A DNA stretch of 64,000 bases from Azospirillum doebereinerae (GTDB lineage Bacteria; Pseudomonadota; Alphaproteobacteria; Azospirillales; Azospirillaceae), in assembly GCF_003989665.1 (NCBI RefSeq), contig NZ_RZIJ01000023.1, positions 43,420 through 107,419 of the forward strand, given 5' to 3'. The position numbers and the translations under genes are program-made. Positions 8,635 through 16,465 of the stretch are shown in pieces. Under the pieces are notes generated by a model that searched no databases, was not told where the DNA came from, and saw nothing but the letters and a program-made list of their open reading frames with translations. Position 1 is the first letter of the stretch. Every line of letters begins with the position of its first letter.

Positions 8635-9303
8635 ATGACCGTCCACAAAGACTTTTCCCGCCCCGCCGCCACCCTGGTCGAAGCGCTCGGCGCGCAGGCG
8701 CCCGCCACCCTGCACGAGGCGATGGGCAAGAAGGGGGCGATGGGCCACCCGATCAAGCCGCTCTACCCCGGCATGCGGCTGCGCGGACCGGCGCTGACCG
8801 TGTCCTGCGGCCCGACCGACAACCTGATGATCCACATCGCCGTCGCGCTCGCCAAGCCGGGCGACGTTCTGGTCGTCGACTTCAAAGGCATGACCGACGC
8901 CGGCCCCTGGGGCGACATCCTGACCGCCTCGGCGGTGGCGCGCGGGTTGGGTGGGCTGGTGATCGACGGCTGCGTGCGCGACGCGGCGGCGATCCGCGAC
9001 ATGGGCTTCCCGGTCTTCTGCCGGGGCACCAACATGAAGGGCACCAACAAGACCGACGCCAAGGGCGACGTGAACACCACCATCGTCTGCGGCGGCGTGA
9101 TCGTCTCGGCCGGCGACATCGTGGTGGCCGACGACGACGGCGTGGTGGTGGTGCCCCGGGATCTCGCCGCCGACACGCTCGAGAAGGCCCTGGCCCGCGA
9201 AGCGGCGGAGGAGCAGTACCGCCACAAGCTGGAGGCCGGCGAGACGACCATCGAGTTGCTGAACCTGAAGCCCTACCTGGACGCCGTCGGCCTCGCCCTG
9301 TGA
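8635..9303 (+). CDS. RraA-like 4-hydroxy-4-methyl-2-oxoglutarate/CHA aldolase family protein
   Basis: Metal-dependent class II aldolase/oxaloacetate decarboxylase of the RraA-like fold. The 222-residue product has the family signature G-x20-R-D (VIDGCVRDAAAIRDMGFPVF) and an N-terminal ATLHEAMGKKGAM segment seen in HMG/CHA aldolases. Such enzymes cleave 4-carboxy-4-hydroxy-2-oxoadipate or 4-hydroxy-4-methyl-2-oxoglutarate to pyruvate plus an oxoacid at the end of aromatic-acid pathways. No aromatic ring-cleavage genes are present here, so the substrate is open. The gene lies 54 bp before a D-2-hydroxyacid dehydrogenase, probably in one operon. The ATG at 8635 was chosen from homology of the N-terminus. 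Confidence 0.82.
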   Translation: MTVHKDFSRPAATLVEALGAQAPATLHEAMGKKGAMGHPIKPLYPGMRLRGPALTVSCGPTDNLMIHIAVALAKPGDVLVVDFKGMTDAGPWGDILTASAVARGLGGLVIDGCVRDAAAIRDMGFPVFCRGTNMKGTNKTDAKGDVNTTIVCGGVIVSAGDIVVADDDGVVVVPRDLAADTLEKALAREAAEEQYRHKLEAGETTIELLNLKPYLDAVGLAL

Positions 9304-9357
9304 TCCTGGCCCCGCCGCCCCGCCCGAACCGGACAAAGACCGAGACCGAGACCGACC

Positions 9358-10311
9358 ATGCCCGACATCATCGTTTCCGAATTCATGCAGCCCAGCGCGG
9401 TGGACGAGCTGCGGCGCGATTTCGACGTGCTCTATGACGAAACGCTCTACCGCCGGCTCGACGAGTTGTACGCGCTGGGCCGCGACGCCCGCGCCATCTG
9501 CATCCGCAACGAGACGGAGATTCGCGGCGCCTTCTTCGACGCCTTCCCCAACCTGAAGGCGGTCGGCCGGCTCGGCGTCGGGTTGGACAACATCGACGTT
9601 CCGGCCTGCCAGGAGCGCGGGATCGCCGTGCTGCCGGCCACCGGCGCCAACGAGGTGTCGGTCGCCGAGCTCGCCATCGCCGGGTTGATGATGCTGGTGC
9701 GCGGGACCGCCTATTTCGCGACTCCGGAGGTGGTGGCCGGCCGCTGGCCGCGCGGCACGCTGATCGGGCGCGAGGTGTCGGGCAAGACGCTGGGAATCGT
9801 CGGCTTCGGCCGCATCGGTCGTCACGTCGCACGCCGCGCCCAAGGGCTGGACATGACCGTCACCGCCGCCGATCCCTTCCTGCCGGACGACCACCCGGTC
9901 TGGGCGCAGACGGGCGTGCGCAAGGTCTCGTTCGACCGGTTGTGGGAGGAGTCCGACGCCATCAGCCTGCATCTTCCCTTCACCCCCGACACCCACGCCA
10001 TGGTGAACGCCGGGGTGATCGCCCGCTTCAAGCCCGGCGCGATCCTCGTCAACGTCGCGCGCGGCGGCGTGGTGGACGAGGTGGCGCTGGCGGCGGCGCT
10101 GAAGAGTGGCCATGTCGGCGGCGCGCTGCTCGACGTCTTCGCGACGGAGCCGCTCCCGGCGGACAACCCGTTCCACGGCGTGCCGAACCTGATCCTGACT
10201 CCGCACATCGGCGCCACCACCGACGAGGCCCGCATCCGCACCGGCCACATGATCGCCGACAACGTGCGGGCGGTGCTGACCGGCCGCATCCCGGACACCG
10301 CCATAATCTGA
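9358..10311 (+). CDS. D-2-hydroxyacid dehydrogenase (sulfolactate/phosphoglycerate dehydrogenase-like)
   Basis: NAD-dependent 2-hydroxyacid dehydrogenase, 317 residues. It has the Rossmann motif GFGRIGRHVARRA and the catalytic Arg (NVARGG), Glu (ATEPLP) and His (TPHIGATT). The N-terminus (MPDIIVSEFMQPSAVDEL, then VGRLGVGLDNID) is close in style to the sulfolactate-dehydrogenase branch (SlcC) of the family, which is often found with TTT transport proteins. That substrate assignment is only an inference. The gene follows the RraA-type aldolase directly. An 18 bp tandem duplication covers its stop codon, so the next in-frame copy cannot be reached. Confidence 0.85.
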   Translation: MPDIIVSEFMQPSAVDELRRDFDVLYDETLYRRLDELYALGRDARAICIRNETEIRGAFFDAFPNLKAVGRLGVGLDNIDVPACQERGIAVLPATGANEVSVAELAIAGLMMLVRGTAYFATPEVVAGRWPRGTLIGREVSGKTLGIVGFGRIGRHVARRAQGLDMTVTAADPFLPDDHPVWAQTGVRKVSFDRLWEESDAISLHLPFTPDTHAMVNAGVIARFKPGAILVNVARGGVVDEVALAAALKSGHVGGALLDVFATEPLPADNPFHGVPNLILTPHIGATTDEARIRTGHMIADNVRAVLTGRIPDTAII

Positions 10312-10330
10312 CACACCGCCATAATCTGAC
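10295..10330. repeat. 18 bp tandem duplication over a stop codon
   Basis: The unit ACACCGCCATAATCTGAC occurs twice head to tail, exactly. The first copy contains the stop codon of the hydroxyacid dehydrogenase. It looks like a recent slippage or repair event. Confidence 0.9.
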
Positions 10331-10408
10331 GAGGTGAGGCGCGGCCCCGCGCAACGGGCCGCGCGCACTCCTGTTGAACGGACACCCACATTCAACAGGA
10401 GCGCCGCC

Positions 10409-10561
10409 ATGCTGCGCGTCGTGATGATCCCCCTCTTCGCCCTTGCCCTGCTCGCTGGTTGCTCGACCGGAACCCCGTCCACAAGCGGCGGCGCGCCCCA
10501 GGCGTCGGTCGGTTCCGGCGGAGGCGGCGACTGGTCCTATGGCAGCGGCAGCACCGATTGA
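10409..10561 (+). CDS. Small lipoprotein, hypothetical
   Basis: The 50-residue product has a signal peptide ending in a lipobox (ALLAGC, Cys at residue 18) and a mature part made almost only of Gly, Ser, Thr and Trp/Tyr. An AGGAG ribosome site lies 9 bases before the ATG. It is a predicted membrane-anchored lipoprotein of unknown role. It follows the dehydrogenase by about 100 bp. Confidence 0.6.
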   Translation: MLRVVMIPLFALALLAGCSTGTPSTSGGAPQASVGSGGGGDWSYGSGSTD

Positions 10562-11117
10562 CGGTCTGGCCCTCGGGACCGGAGACGCGGGCGCCTGTTT
10601 CTGGAAGCAGTTTCAAAATGATTGGAACAATCGGCGCCCCCGTCCGGCGTTACTATCACCTCACCACACAGGAACCCGACTGGTTCCCCGACGCCGATCA
10701 GCGCGTCGGACGACGTCTTCTTGCAAAAAGCAGAGACGCCGAAGTGAATCCATGCCCGCACACCGGAAATCTGTGTTGCGCCCATGACGATTCATAAAGA
10801 ATTCAAAAACAATTTGTCGTGCCATCAATAAAGTTCAGACAACCTATCTTTCCTATTTGCGTACAGACCTCAGCCCCTCAGACAATCACCTCGTCTTTTA
10901 TCGGCCTTCTATCTGAGCACAAACATTGTTGTGCAAAAATTTTGTGCAACAACTTCCTGACTTACACCCCCAATCGGACGATACATCAAAAAATCTCAAA
11001 TGCCGCAGGAACCATGGGGTTTCTGTGGGTCGGACCGCTGAGCGTTACATCATGGTTACGGCGCATCGACAAAACTGAAGCATAAAATACAGGCACATTC
11101 CGTATGGATATGCCATC
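10562..11117. other. Intergenic region, AT-rich
   Basis: No gene is supportable here. From about 10780 to 11090 the DNA is AT-rich, with an imperfect dyad and repeated TTGTGCAA around 10926-10952. The region lies upstream of the candidate riboswitch and probably carries the promoter of the transport operon. Confidence 0.45.
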
Positions 11118-11167
11118 GGGTCAGGCGCTGGTAGGCCGAAAGGCACAGAACCTCGGCGCCCCGACCA
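11118..11167 (+). promoter_or_regulatory. Candidate xanthine-I (NMT1-motif) riboswitch
   Basis: The leader folds into one long arm: GGTC/GACC (11119-11122 with 11063+100 i.e. 11163-11166), GGCGC/GCGCC, GGT/ACC, then GCC-GAAA-GGC with a GNRA loop. Asymmetric internal loops lie between the helices (A against CC, T against TCG, AG against ACAGA). A single arm with asymmetric loops in front of an NMT1-type transporter is the known setting of the NMT1 RNA motif, shown to bind xanthine. I see the fold and context; identity with the motif is inferred and needs a covariance-model match. Confidence 0.5.
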
Positions 11168-11292
11168 GGGCAGGTACGAACAAATCATTGATGCACAACG
11201 ATTTTAATCTCCTGGCACGCCGTGTGCTTTTAGGGCTCCGAACGCAGATTTGGAGGCGGTTCCCGCCCCTCCCCCTCAACGGAGATGAAGAA

Positions 11293-12147
11293 ATGTCGAA
11301 GAAGGTCGTGCTTTCCCTGGCCGCGCTCGGTCTGGCCGTCGCCGCGTCACCGGCCGCCGCGCTGGATTGGAGCGACACGTCGGTCAGCTACCGCCTGGGC
11401 ACGAACTTCCGCGAGCCGGCCGTCACCCGCTCCAACGGCGAGGCGCGCCAGATCACCAAGAACATCGTCGCCTTCACCCATGTGAACGGCTACTCGCTGG
11501 GCGGCAACTTCCTCAACGTCGACATCCTGAAGTCCAACCGCGCCGACCCGGCGTCCGGCGGCGACACCGGCGCGGTCGAGGCCTATGTGGTCTACCGCCA
11601 CGACCTGAGCCTGAACAAGGTCACCGGCACCAAGAACTTTGCCTTCGGCCCGATCAAGGACATCGCCATCGAGGCCGGCGTCGACCTGAACACCAAGAAC
11701 ACCACCTTCGCCTCGCGCAAGGTTCTGCCGGTGGTCGGCCCCTCCTTCTCCTTCGACGTGCCCGGATTCCTGACCGTGGCCGTGCTGGCCAGCAAGGAGT
11801 GGAACCACAACGGCATCACCAGGAAAGAGGTCGAGTTCGACGCGGCGCCGATCCTGGCCACCGCCTGGAACATCCCGCTCGGCACCGTCGGCGTCCCGGT
11901 CAACTTCGAGGGCTTCGGCAACATCGTCGGCCCGAAGGGCAAGGACGGCTTCAACCGCGAGACCAAGACCGAGATCCTGGTCCGTCCCAAGCTGATGTGG
12001 GACGTCGGCGCCGCCTTCGGGAAGGAGAAGACCCTCAAGGCCGGCTTCGGCTGGCAGTACTGGTACAACAAGTTCGGCAACGACCACACCAAGGTCCAGG
12101 GGTCCATCGAAAGCGCGCCGATCTTCGAGGCGCAGCTCCACTTCTAA
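11293..12147 (+). CDS. Tsx-like outer-membrane channel protein
   Basis: Predicted outer-membrane beta-barrel of the nucleoside-specific channel (Tsx/OmpK) type. The 284-residue product starts with a signal peptide (MSKKVVLSLAALGLAVAASPAAA). The mature part has alternating polar/hydrophobic strands and ends in aromatic Phe (EAQLHF), the typical barrel C-terminus. The FGPIKDIAIEAGVDLNTKN stretch resembles the Tsx FGPFKEW region. The ATG at 11293 has GGAGATGAAG before it. As first gene of the operon it would bring the substrate across the outer membrane for the NMT1-type ABC importer downstream. The family call is moderate; the channel role is an inference. Confidence 0.7.
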   Translation: MSKKVVLSLAALGLAVAASPAAALDWSDTSVSYRLGTNFREPAVTRSNGEARQITKNIVAFTHVNGYSLGGNFLNVDILKSNRADPASGGDTGAVEAYVVYRHDLSLNKVTGTKNFAFGPIKDIAIEAGVDLNTKNTTFASRKVLPVVGPSFSFDVPGFLTVAVLASKEWNHNGITRKEVEFDAAPILATAWNIPLGTVGVPVNFEGFGNIVGPKGKDGFNRETKTEILVRPKLMWDVGAAFGKEKTLKAGFGWQYWYNKFGNDHTKVQGSIESAPIFEAQLHF

Positions 12148-12167
12148 GCCCGTCCCGGCCGCTCGGG

Positions 12168-12198
12168 CGGTCTCCGGCGCCCATCCCGCCGGAGACCG
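12168..12198 (+). terminator. Hairpin between channel gene and binding-protein gene
   Basis: A 12 bp stem (CGGTCTCCGGCG and complement) with a 7-base loop lies 20 bp after the stop codon and is followed by a pyrimidine tract without a T-run. It may attenuate transcription or protect the upstream mRNA. Confidence 0.55.
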
Positions 12199-12238
12199 TC
12201 TCCTCCGATACCCCCTTGAGACCCGCGAGAGTGAGAGC

Positions 12239-13285
12239 ATGATGTTCAAGACGATCCGTTCGATGCTGGCCGGCGCCGGCCTCGCCGCCGCCGCCCTGAC
12301 CGCCGGCAACGCCATGACCGCCGGCGGCGCCCTGGCCGCCACCTCGGTGAAGTTCACGCTGGACTGGAAGTTCGAAGGCCCCGCCGCCGCCTTCCTGGTC
12401 GCCGCCGACAAGGGCTATTTCGCGGCCGAGGGGCTGGACGTCACCATCGATTCGGGCAACGGCTCGTCGGGCGCCGTGACCCGCGTCGCCAGCGGCGCCT
12501 ACGACATCGGCATGGCCGATTTCAACTCGATGATGGAGTTCAACGACAAGAACCCAGACAAGGCGATGAAGGCCGCCTTCATCGTTTACGACATCCCGCC
12601 CTTCTCGCTGTTCGCCCTGAAGAAGAGCGGCATCGCCAAACCGGCCGACCTCGCCGGCAAGACGATGGGCGCTCCGGTGTTCGATGCCCCGCGCAAGCTG
12701 TTCCCGGCCTACGCCAAGGCCGTCGGCGTCGCCCCCGATTCGGTGACCTGGAAGAGCATGGACCCGCCGCTGCGCGAGCCGATGCTGGTGCGCGGCGAGG
12801 TGCAGGCGATCTCCGGCTTCTACTTCACCAGCCTGCTGAACCTGCGGGCGCTGGGCGTGACCGAGAAGGACCTGACGATCTTCAACTTCGCCGACGCCGG
12901 GGTCAGCCTGTACGGCAACGCCCTGATCCCGTCGCCCAAGCTGATGAAGGAGAACCCCGAGGCGCTGAAGGGCTTCCTGCGCGCGGTGGTGAAGGGCTGG
13001 CGCGACGTGGCCGCCAACCCGGCGGACGGCATCAAGGCGATCAAGAAGCGCGACCCGCTGATCGACGACGCGCTGGAACTCGACCGCCTGAAGATGGCGC
13101 TGGAGATGTGCGTCCTGACCCCGGACGTGAAGGCCGACGGCATGGGCGGCGTGCGCGCCGACCGACTGGAGGCGGCCATCGCGCAGGTGTCGGCGACCTT
13201 CGGCTTCGCCAAGACGCCGGCGGCATCCGACGTGTTCGACGCCTCCTTCCTGCCCTCCGCCGCCGAGCGCAAGCTGACGCCGTAA
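12239..13285 (+). CDS. ABC transporter substrate-binding protein, NMT1/SsuA type
   Basis: Periplasmic binding protein of the NMT1/THI5-SsuA-TauA fold, 348 residues, with a signal peptide to about residue 33. The start of the mature protein is typical (VKFTLDWKFEGPAAAFLVAADKGYFAAEGLDV), followed by the ligand-cleft segments GSSGAVTRVASGAYDIGMAD and GKTMGAPVFDAPRKLFPAYA. Members carry nitrate, sulfonates, pyrimidines or purines. The candidate xanthine riboswitch upstream suggests a purine here, which is an inference. A second Met directly follows the first. The ATPase and permease genes lie downstream after a palindromic repeat. Confidence 0.88.
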   Translation: MMFKTIRSMLAGAGLAAAALTAGNAMTAGGALAATSVKFTLDWKFEGPAAAFLVAADKGYFAAEGLDVTIDSGNGSSGAVTRVASGAYDIGMADFNSMMEFNDKNPDKAMKAAFIVYDIPPFSLFALKKSGIAKPADLAGKTMGAPVFDAPRKLFPAYAKAVGVAPDSVTWKSMDPPLREPMLVRGEVQAISGFYFTSLLNLRALGVTEKDLTIFNFADAGVSLYGNALIPSPKLMKENPEALKGFLRAVVKGWRDVAANPADGIKAIKKRDPLIDDALELDRLKMALEMCVLTPDVKADGMGGVRADRLEAAIAQVSATFGFAKTPAASDVFDASFLPSAAERKLTP

Positions 13286-13301
13286 GGGCTTAGCACTGAA
13301 G

Positions 13302-13405
13302 CCCTTCTCCCCTTGAGGGAGAAGGGTTGGGATGAGGGGTATTCCGCCGCAGGCGGAAAGCTTGCGTCCCCTCACCCCAACCCCTCTCCCACAAGGGGAG
13401 AGGGG
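13302..13405. repeat. Palindromic repeat, copy B
   Basis: Inverted arms CCCTTCTCCCCTTGAGGGAG..GATGAGGGG and its near complement flank a short GCCGCAGGC core. It lies within the operon between the binding-protein and ATPase genes, just after the former's stop codon, and ends about 30 bp before the latter's start. Confidence 0.85.
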
Positions 13406-13435
13406 CTCCTGACTGAAAACAGAGGAAACGGACGG

Positions 13436-14233
13436 ATGACCGCCTTTGTGGATCTCGACCGCGTGACGTTGCGCTACGGCGCCGGCGACACGCTGGCGCT
13501 TTCCGAAACCACCATGAAGATCGCCAAGGGCGAGTTCATCGCCGTCGTCGGCCCCAGCGGCTGCGGCAAGTCCTCGCTTCTCAAGCTGGTCTCGGGGCTG
13601 ATGCGGCCCTCGACCGGCACGGTGATCGTCAACGGGCAGGAGGTCACCGGCCCGCTCAAGATCGTCGGCATGGCCTTCCAGAACCCGACGCTGCTGCCCT
13701 GGCGCACCACGCTGGACAACGTGATGCTGCCGATGGAGATCGTCGAGCCGCACCGCCACCGCCTGCGCAAGGCCCGCGCCGAATACGAGGAGCGCGCCCG
13801 CGCCATGCTGGCCAGCGTCGGTCTGGCCGGCTTCGAGGACAAGTTCCCCTGGCAGCTCTCGGGCGGCATGCAGCAGCGCACCTCGCTGTGCCGCGCGCTG
13901 ATCCACGAGCCCGACCTGCTGATGTTGGACGAGCCCTTCGGCGCGCTCGACGCCTTCACCCGCGAGGAGCTGTGGGCGATCCTCCAGAACCTTTGGACCA
14001 AGCGGCCCTTCACCGTGATCCTGGTCACCCACGACCTGCGCGAGGCCGCCTATCTGGCCGACACCATCTACGTGATGAGCAAGCGGCCGGGCCGCATCGT
14101 CCACGTCCGCCCCAACGATCTGCCGCGCCCGCGCAACCTGGAAACCACCTTCACCCGCGACTTCACCGATCTGGTCCACGAACTGCGCGACCACATCAGC
14201 GCCGTGCGCGCCGCCGAGGAGACCTTGCCATGA
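13436..14233 (+). CDS. ABC transporter ATP-binding protein (SsuB/TauB type)
   Basis: ATPase subunit of the NMT1-type importer, 265 residues. It has Walker A GPSGCGKSS, Q-loop AFQNPTLLPWRT, signature LSGGMQQRTSLCRAL, Walker B LLMLDEPFGALD and the H-loop VTHDLREAAYLAD. This is the pattern of the nitrate/sulfonate/taurine subfamily. The ATG at 13436 is preceded by AGAGGAAACG; an upstream reading would run through the palindromic repeat. The stop overlaps the permease start by 4 bases (ATGA), so the two are translationally coupled. Confidence 0.93.
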   Translation: MTAFVDLDRVTLRYGAGDTLALSETTMKIAKGEFIAVVGPSGCGKSSLLKLVSGLMRPSTGTVIVNGQEVTGPLKIVGMAFQNPTLLPWRTTLDNVMLPMEIVEPHRHRLRKARAEYEERARAMLASVGLAGFEDKFPWQLSGGMQQRTSLCRALIHEPDLLMLDEPFGALDAFTREELWAILQNLWTKRPFTVILVTHDLREAAYLADTIYVMSKRPGRIVHVRPNDLPRPRNLETTFTRDFTDLVHELRDHISAVRAAEETLP

Positions 14234-15006
14234 CCCCGCAGGCCAAAGCGTTCCTCGACAAGGCGATGCCGCTGGTCTCGGCCATCGGGCTGTTCCTGGT
14301 GTGGGAGCTGGTCTGCCGCCTGTTCGCGATCCCCGACTATCTGCTGCCCACCCCCTCGGCCAGCTTCGCCGCCGCCTGGACCTACCGCGACGCGATCTGG
14401 ATGCACGCCCTGCAGACGCTGCTGACGACGCTGGCCGGCTTCGCGCTGGCCGTCGCCTTCGGGGTGCTGCTGGGGGTCGCGGTCGGCTCGTCGCGCGCCG
14501 TCTACCGCGCGGCCAACCCGCTGCTGATCGGCTTCAACAGCGTGCCCAAGGTGGCGGTGGTGCCGGTGCTGGTGATGTGGTTCGGCATCGGCACCGTGCC
14601 GGCGATCCTCACCGCCTTCCTCATCAGCTTCTTCCCCATCGTGGTCAACGTCGCCACCGGCCTCGCCACGCTGGAGCCGGAGCTGCGCGACGTGCTGCGC
14701 TCGCTGGGAGCGACGCGGATGGACATTTTGCTGAAGGTCGGCTTCCCGCGCGCCCTGCCCTTCTTCTTCGCCTCGCTGAAGGTGGCGGTGACGCTGGCCT
14801 TCGTCGGCTCGGTGATGTCGGAGACGGTCGCCTCCAACCTCGGCGTCGGCTATCTGATGATGTCGGCCAGCTCGCGCTTCAACATGCCGCTGGTCTTCGC
14901 CGGGCTGCTGGTCATCGCGGCGATGGGCGTCGCCATGTACGCCGTCTTCTCGCTGATCGAGCACCGCTCCACCCGCTGGGCGCATCGCGGCGGCGACACC
15001 CTGTAG
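14230..15006 (+). CDS. ABC transporter permease (SsuC/TauC type)
   Basis: Membrane subunit of the same importer, 258 residues with about six hydrophobic segments. The EAA loop that docks the ATPase is present (LEPELRDVLRSLGATRMDILLKVGFPRALP), as is the family's GFNSVPKVAVVPVLVMWFG segment. It begins inside the ATPase stop codon and is followed by a strong terminator, so it closes the transport operon. Confidence 0.92.
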   Translation: MTPQAKAFLDKAMPLVSAIGLFLVWELVCRLFAIPDYLLPTPSASFAAAWTYRDAIWMHALQTLLTTLAGFALAVAFGVLLGVAVGSSRAVYRAANPLLIGFNSVPKVAVVPVLVMWFGIGTVPAILTAFLISFFPIVVNVATGLATLEPELRDVLRSLGATRMDILLKVGFPRALPFFFASLKVAVTLAFVGSVMSETVASNLGVGYLMMSASSRFNMPLVFAGLLVIAAMGVAMYAVFSLIEHRSTRWAHRGGDTL

Positions 15007-15035
15007 AGCGCCCGAGCCCGATCGCGCGCGACCGA

Positions 15036-15061
15036 GGCCCGCCCATCCGGCGGGCCTTTTT
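15036..15061 (+). terminator. Rho-independent terminator of the transport operon
   Basis: An 8 bp stem GGCCCGCC/GGCGGGCC with a 5-base loop is followed by TTTTT, 30 bp after the permease stop codon. Confidence 0.9.
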
Positions 15062-15229
15062 CATGCCCGCGACTCGTCCGGACAGGAAAAGGGCGGCCGG
15101 AACGCACCGGCCGCCCGAGGTTGAGGAAGACATCCGAACAAGGAACCTGCCTGCCCCCAGCATCGTCCGAACCCGCGCGCCTGTCCTGTCGGGGCCGACC
15201 CGCTTCGGGGAAACCCCGATCCCGTTTCC

Positions 15230-15937
15230 ATGCCGATGTCCGTCTCCCCTTCGGACGCGTACGACGATGCCGTTCACGACCACGTCTGGACGCCGCCCGA
15301 GGAGCAGCGCCAAGCGGCCAATTGGACCACCTTCCTCACCGCCAACGGCCTTGCCGACTACCCGGCCCTCTCCGCCAAGGCGAAGGTCATCGGCATCGCC
15401 AACGCGGCGACCGACGCCGTCAACACCATCCGGCAGGCCAGCGAGTTCGGCATCGCCGAGGGCGGCCAGCAGCTCGCCGGGCTTCTGGTGTTCCTGATCG
15501 ACGTGCGGGCGCTCGGCCTGAAATCGGCCAAGGGGCTGCGGCTGACCGAAAGCTTCTACTGGGACATGGACGACGGCACCCGCGCCTGGTCCAAGCCCTT
15601 CTCCGAGCGCTTCGACGGCCGCAAGCCCAGCATGGTCCACGCCGGGGTGTACAGCGCCATCACCCATTACCTGAAGGCCAGCGCCGACGCCAGGAGCGCC
15701 GACGGACTGACCGTCGCGGCGAAGATGCGCGAGACCCCCGTCAACGACTTCATGACCAGGAACGCCCGCGTCCTGCCCAACGGCTGGGTCCAGCGCGACT
15801 TCTACCTGTTCGAGGTCAAGGCGCCCGAGCAGTCCAAGGCCGACGGCGGCGACTACACCCTGCTCGCCACCATTCCGGGCGATCAGGCCAAGCCGCCCGC
15901 CGCGATGGCCGCCTGCCCGCTGGCCTCGGGGAACTGA
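15230..15937 (+). CDS. N-terminally truncated branched-chain amino acid binding protein (LivK-like)
   Basis: The segment from about residue 50 to the end matches the C-terminal lobe of type I periplasmic binding proteins of LivK type: KAKVIGIANAATDAVNTIRQASEFGI, a GLRLTESFYWDMDDGTRAWSKPF stretch, VHAGVYSAITHYLKA, VNDFMTRNARVLPNGW and the ending LLATIPGDQA...CPL. Full-length family members have about 400 residues and a signal peptide. This one has 235, no signal peptide, and an unrelated polar N-terminus (residues 1-48). It is therefore either a decayed gene kept open or a cytoplasmic remnant with a new role. No permease or ATPase genes of the Liv type are nearby. Confidence 0.65.
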   Translation: MPMSVSPSDAYDDAVHDHVWTPPEEQRQAANWTTFLTANGLADYPALSAKAKVIGIANAATDAVNTIRQASEFGIAEGGQQLAGLLVFLIDVRALGLKSAKGLRLTESFYWDMDDGTRAWSKPFSERFDGRKPSMVHAGVYSAITHYLKASADARSADGLTVAAKMRETPVNDFMTRNARVLPNGWVQRDFYLFEVKAPEQSKADGGDYTLLATIPGDQAKPPAAMAACPLASGN

Positions 15938-15974
15938 GACCGGGACCGGCGCGGTTTACTTCCGGCATGTTCCC

Positions 15975-16011
15975 CCCCACTGTTTCGCGTGAAACACACG
16001 AAACAGTGGGG
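15975..16011. promoter_or_regulatory. parS-like 16-mer within a larger palindrome
   Basis: Positions 15981-15996 read TGTTTCGCGTGAAACA, one base off the ParB-binding consensus TGTTTCACGTGAAACA. It overlaps a 13 bp inverted repeat (CCCCACTGTTTCG and complement) with an 11-base spacer. No parA or parB gene lies in the window. Confidence 0.45.
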
Positions 16012-16021
16012 AGTGAACCGC

Positions 16022-16459
16022 ATGGAACCGCGCATCAGTCTGGTCACGCTGGGGGTCGCCGATCTGGCGCGCTCCCGGCGTTTCTACGAACAGGGGCTGG
16101 GCTGGACGCCCTCCCCGGCGGGGAACGACAACGTCGCCTTCTATCAGCTGGGTGGCATGGCGCTGGGGCTGTTCAGCCGCGCGGCCCTGGCGGAGGACGC
16201 GCATCTGCCTGACGCCGGGGATCCGACGCGCTTCGGCGGCATCACGCTCGCCCAGAACGTCCGTTCCAAGGCGGAGGTGGACGCTGTGCTGGCGCTGGCG
16301 GAACGGGCCGGCGCGCGAATCCTCAAACCGGGGCAGGATGTGTTCTGGGGCGGTTATTCGGGCTATTTCGCCGATCCGGACGGCCATCCCTGGGAAATCG
16401 CCTGGAACCCCTTCTTCACGCTCGACGCGGCCGGAAACATGACGCTGTCGGCCGCGTGA
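16022..16459 (+). CDS. VOC/glyoxalase superfamily protein
   Basis: The 145-residue product has two beta-alpha-beta-beta-beta half-modules of the vicinal oxygen chelate fold (ISLVTLGVADLARSRRFYEQGLGW at the start, GGYSGYFADPDGHPWEIAWNP at the end). It belongs to a broad group of small lyases, dioxygenases and resistance proteins, and the substrate cannot be told. The ATG at 16022 was chosen because the family starts here; it lies just after the parS-like palindrome. It is convergent with ctaA. Confidence 0.8.
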   Translation: MEPRISLVTLGVADLARSRRFYEQGLGWTPSPAGNDNVAFYQLGGMALGLFSRAALAEDAHLPDAGDPTRFGGITLAQNVRSKAEVDAVLALAERAGARILKPGQDVFWGGYSGYFADPDGHPWEIAWNPFFTLDAAGNMTLSAA

Positions 16460-16465
16460 CCCATC

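Noticed and set aside
10926..10952. Imperfect dyad TTGTTG...CAACAA as a regulator site
   Set aside because: Inner bases do not pair and AT-rich DNA often holds such dyads; recorded only as part of the gap.
10819..11085. 88-codon frame upstream of the candidate riboswitch
   Set aside because: No recognisable sequence features and no start signal; more likely leader DNA.
11100..11200. TPP riboswitch before an NMT1/THI5-like transporter
   Set aside because: The TPP-box motifs are absent; the fold fits the NMT1/xanthine layout better.
12035..14194. 719-codon minus-strand frame opposite the ABC transport operon
   Set aside because: Antisense shadow; the plus strand holds clear ABC transporter genes and this frame crosses a palindromic repeat.
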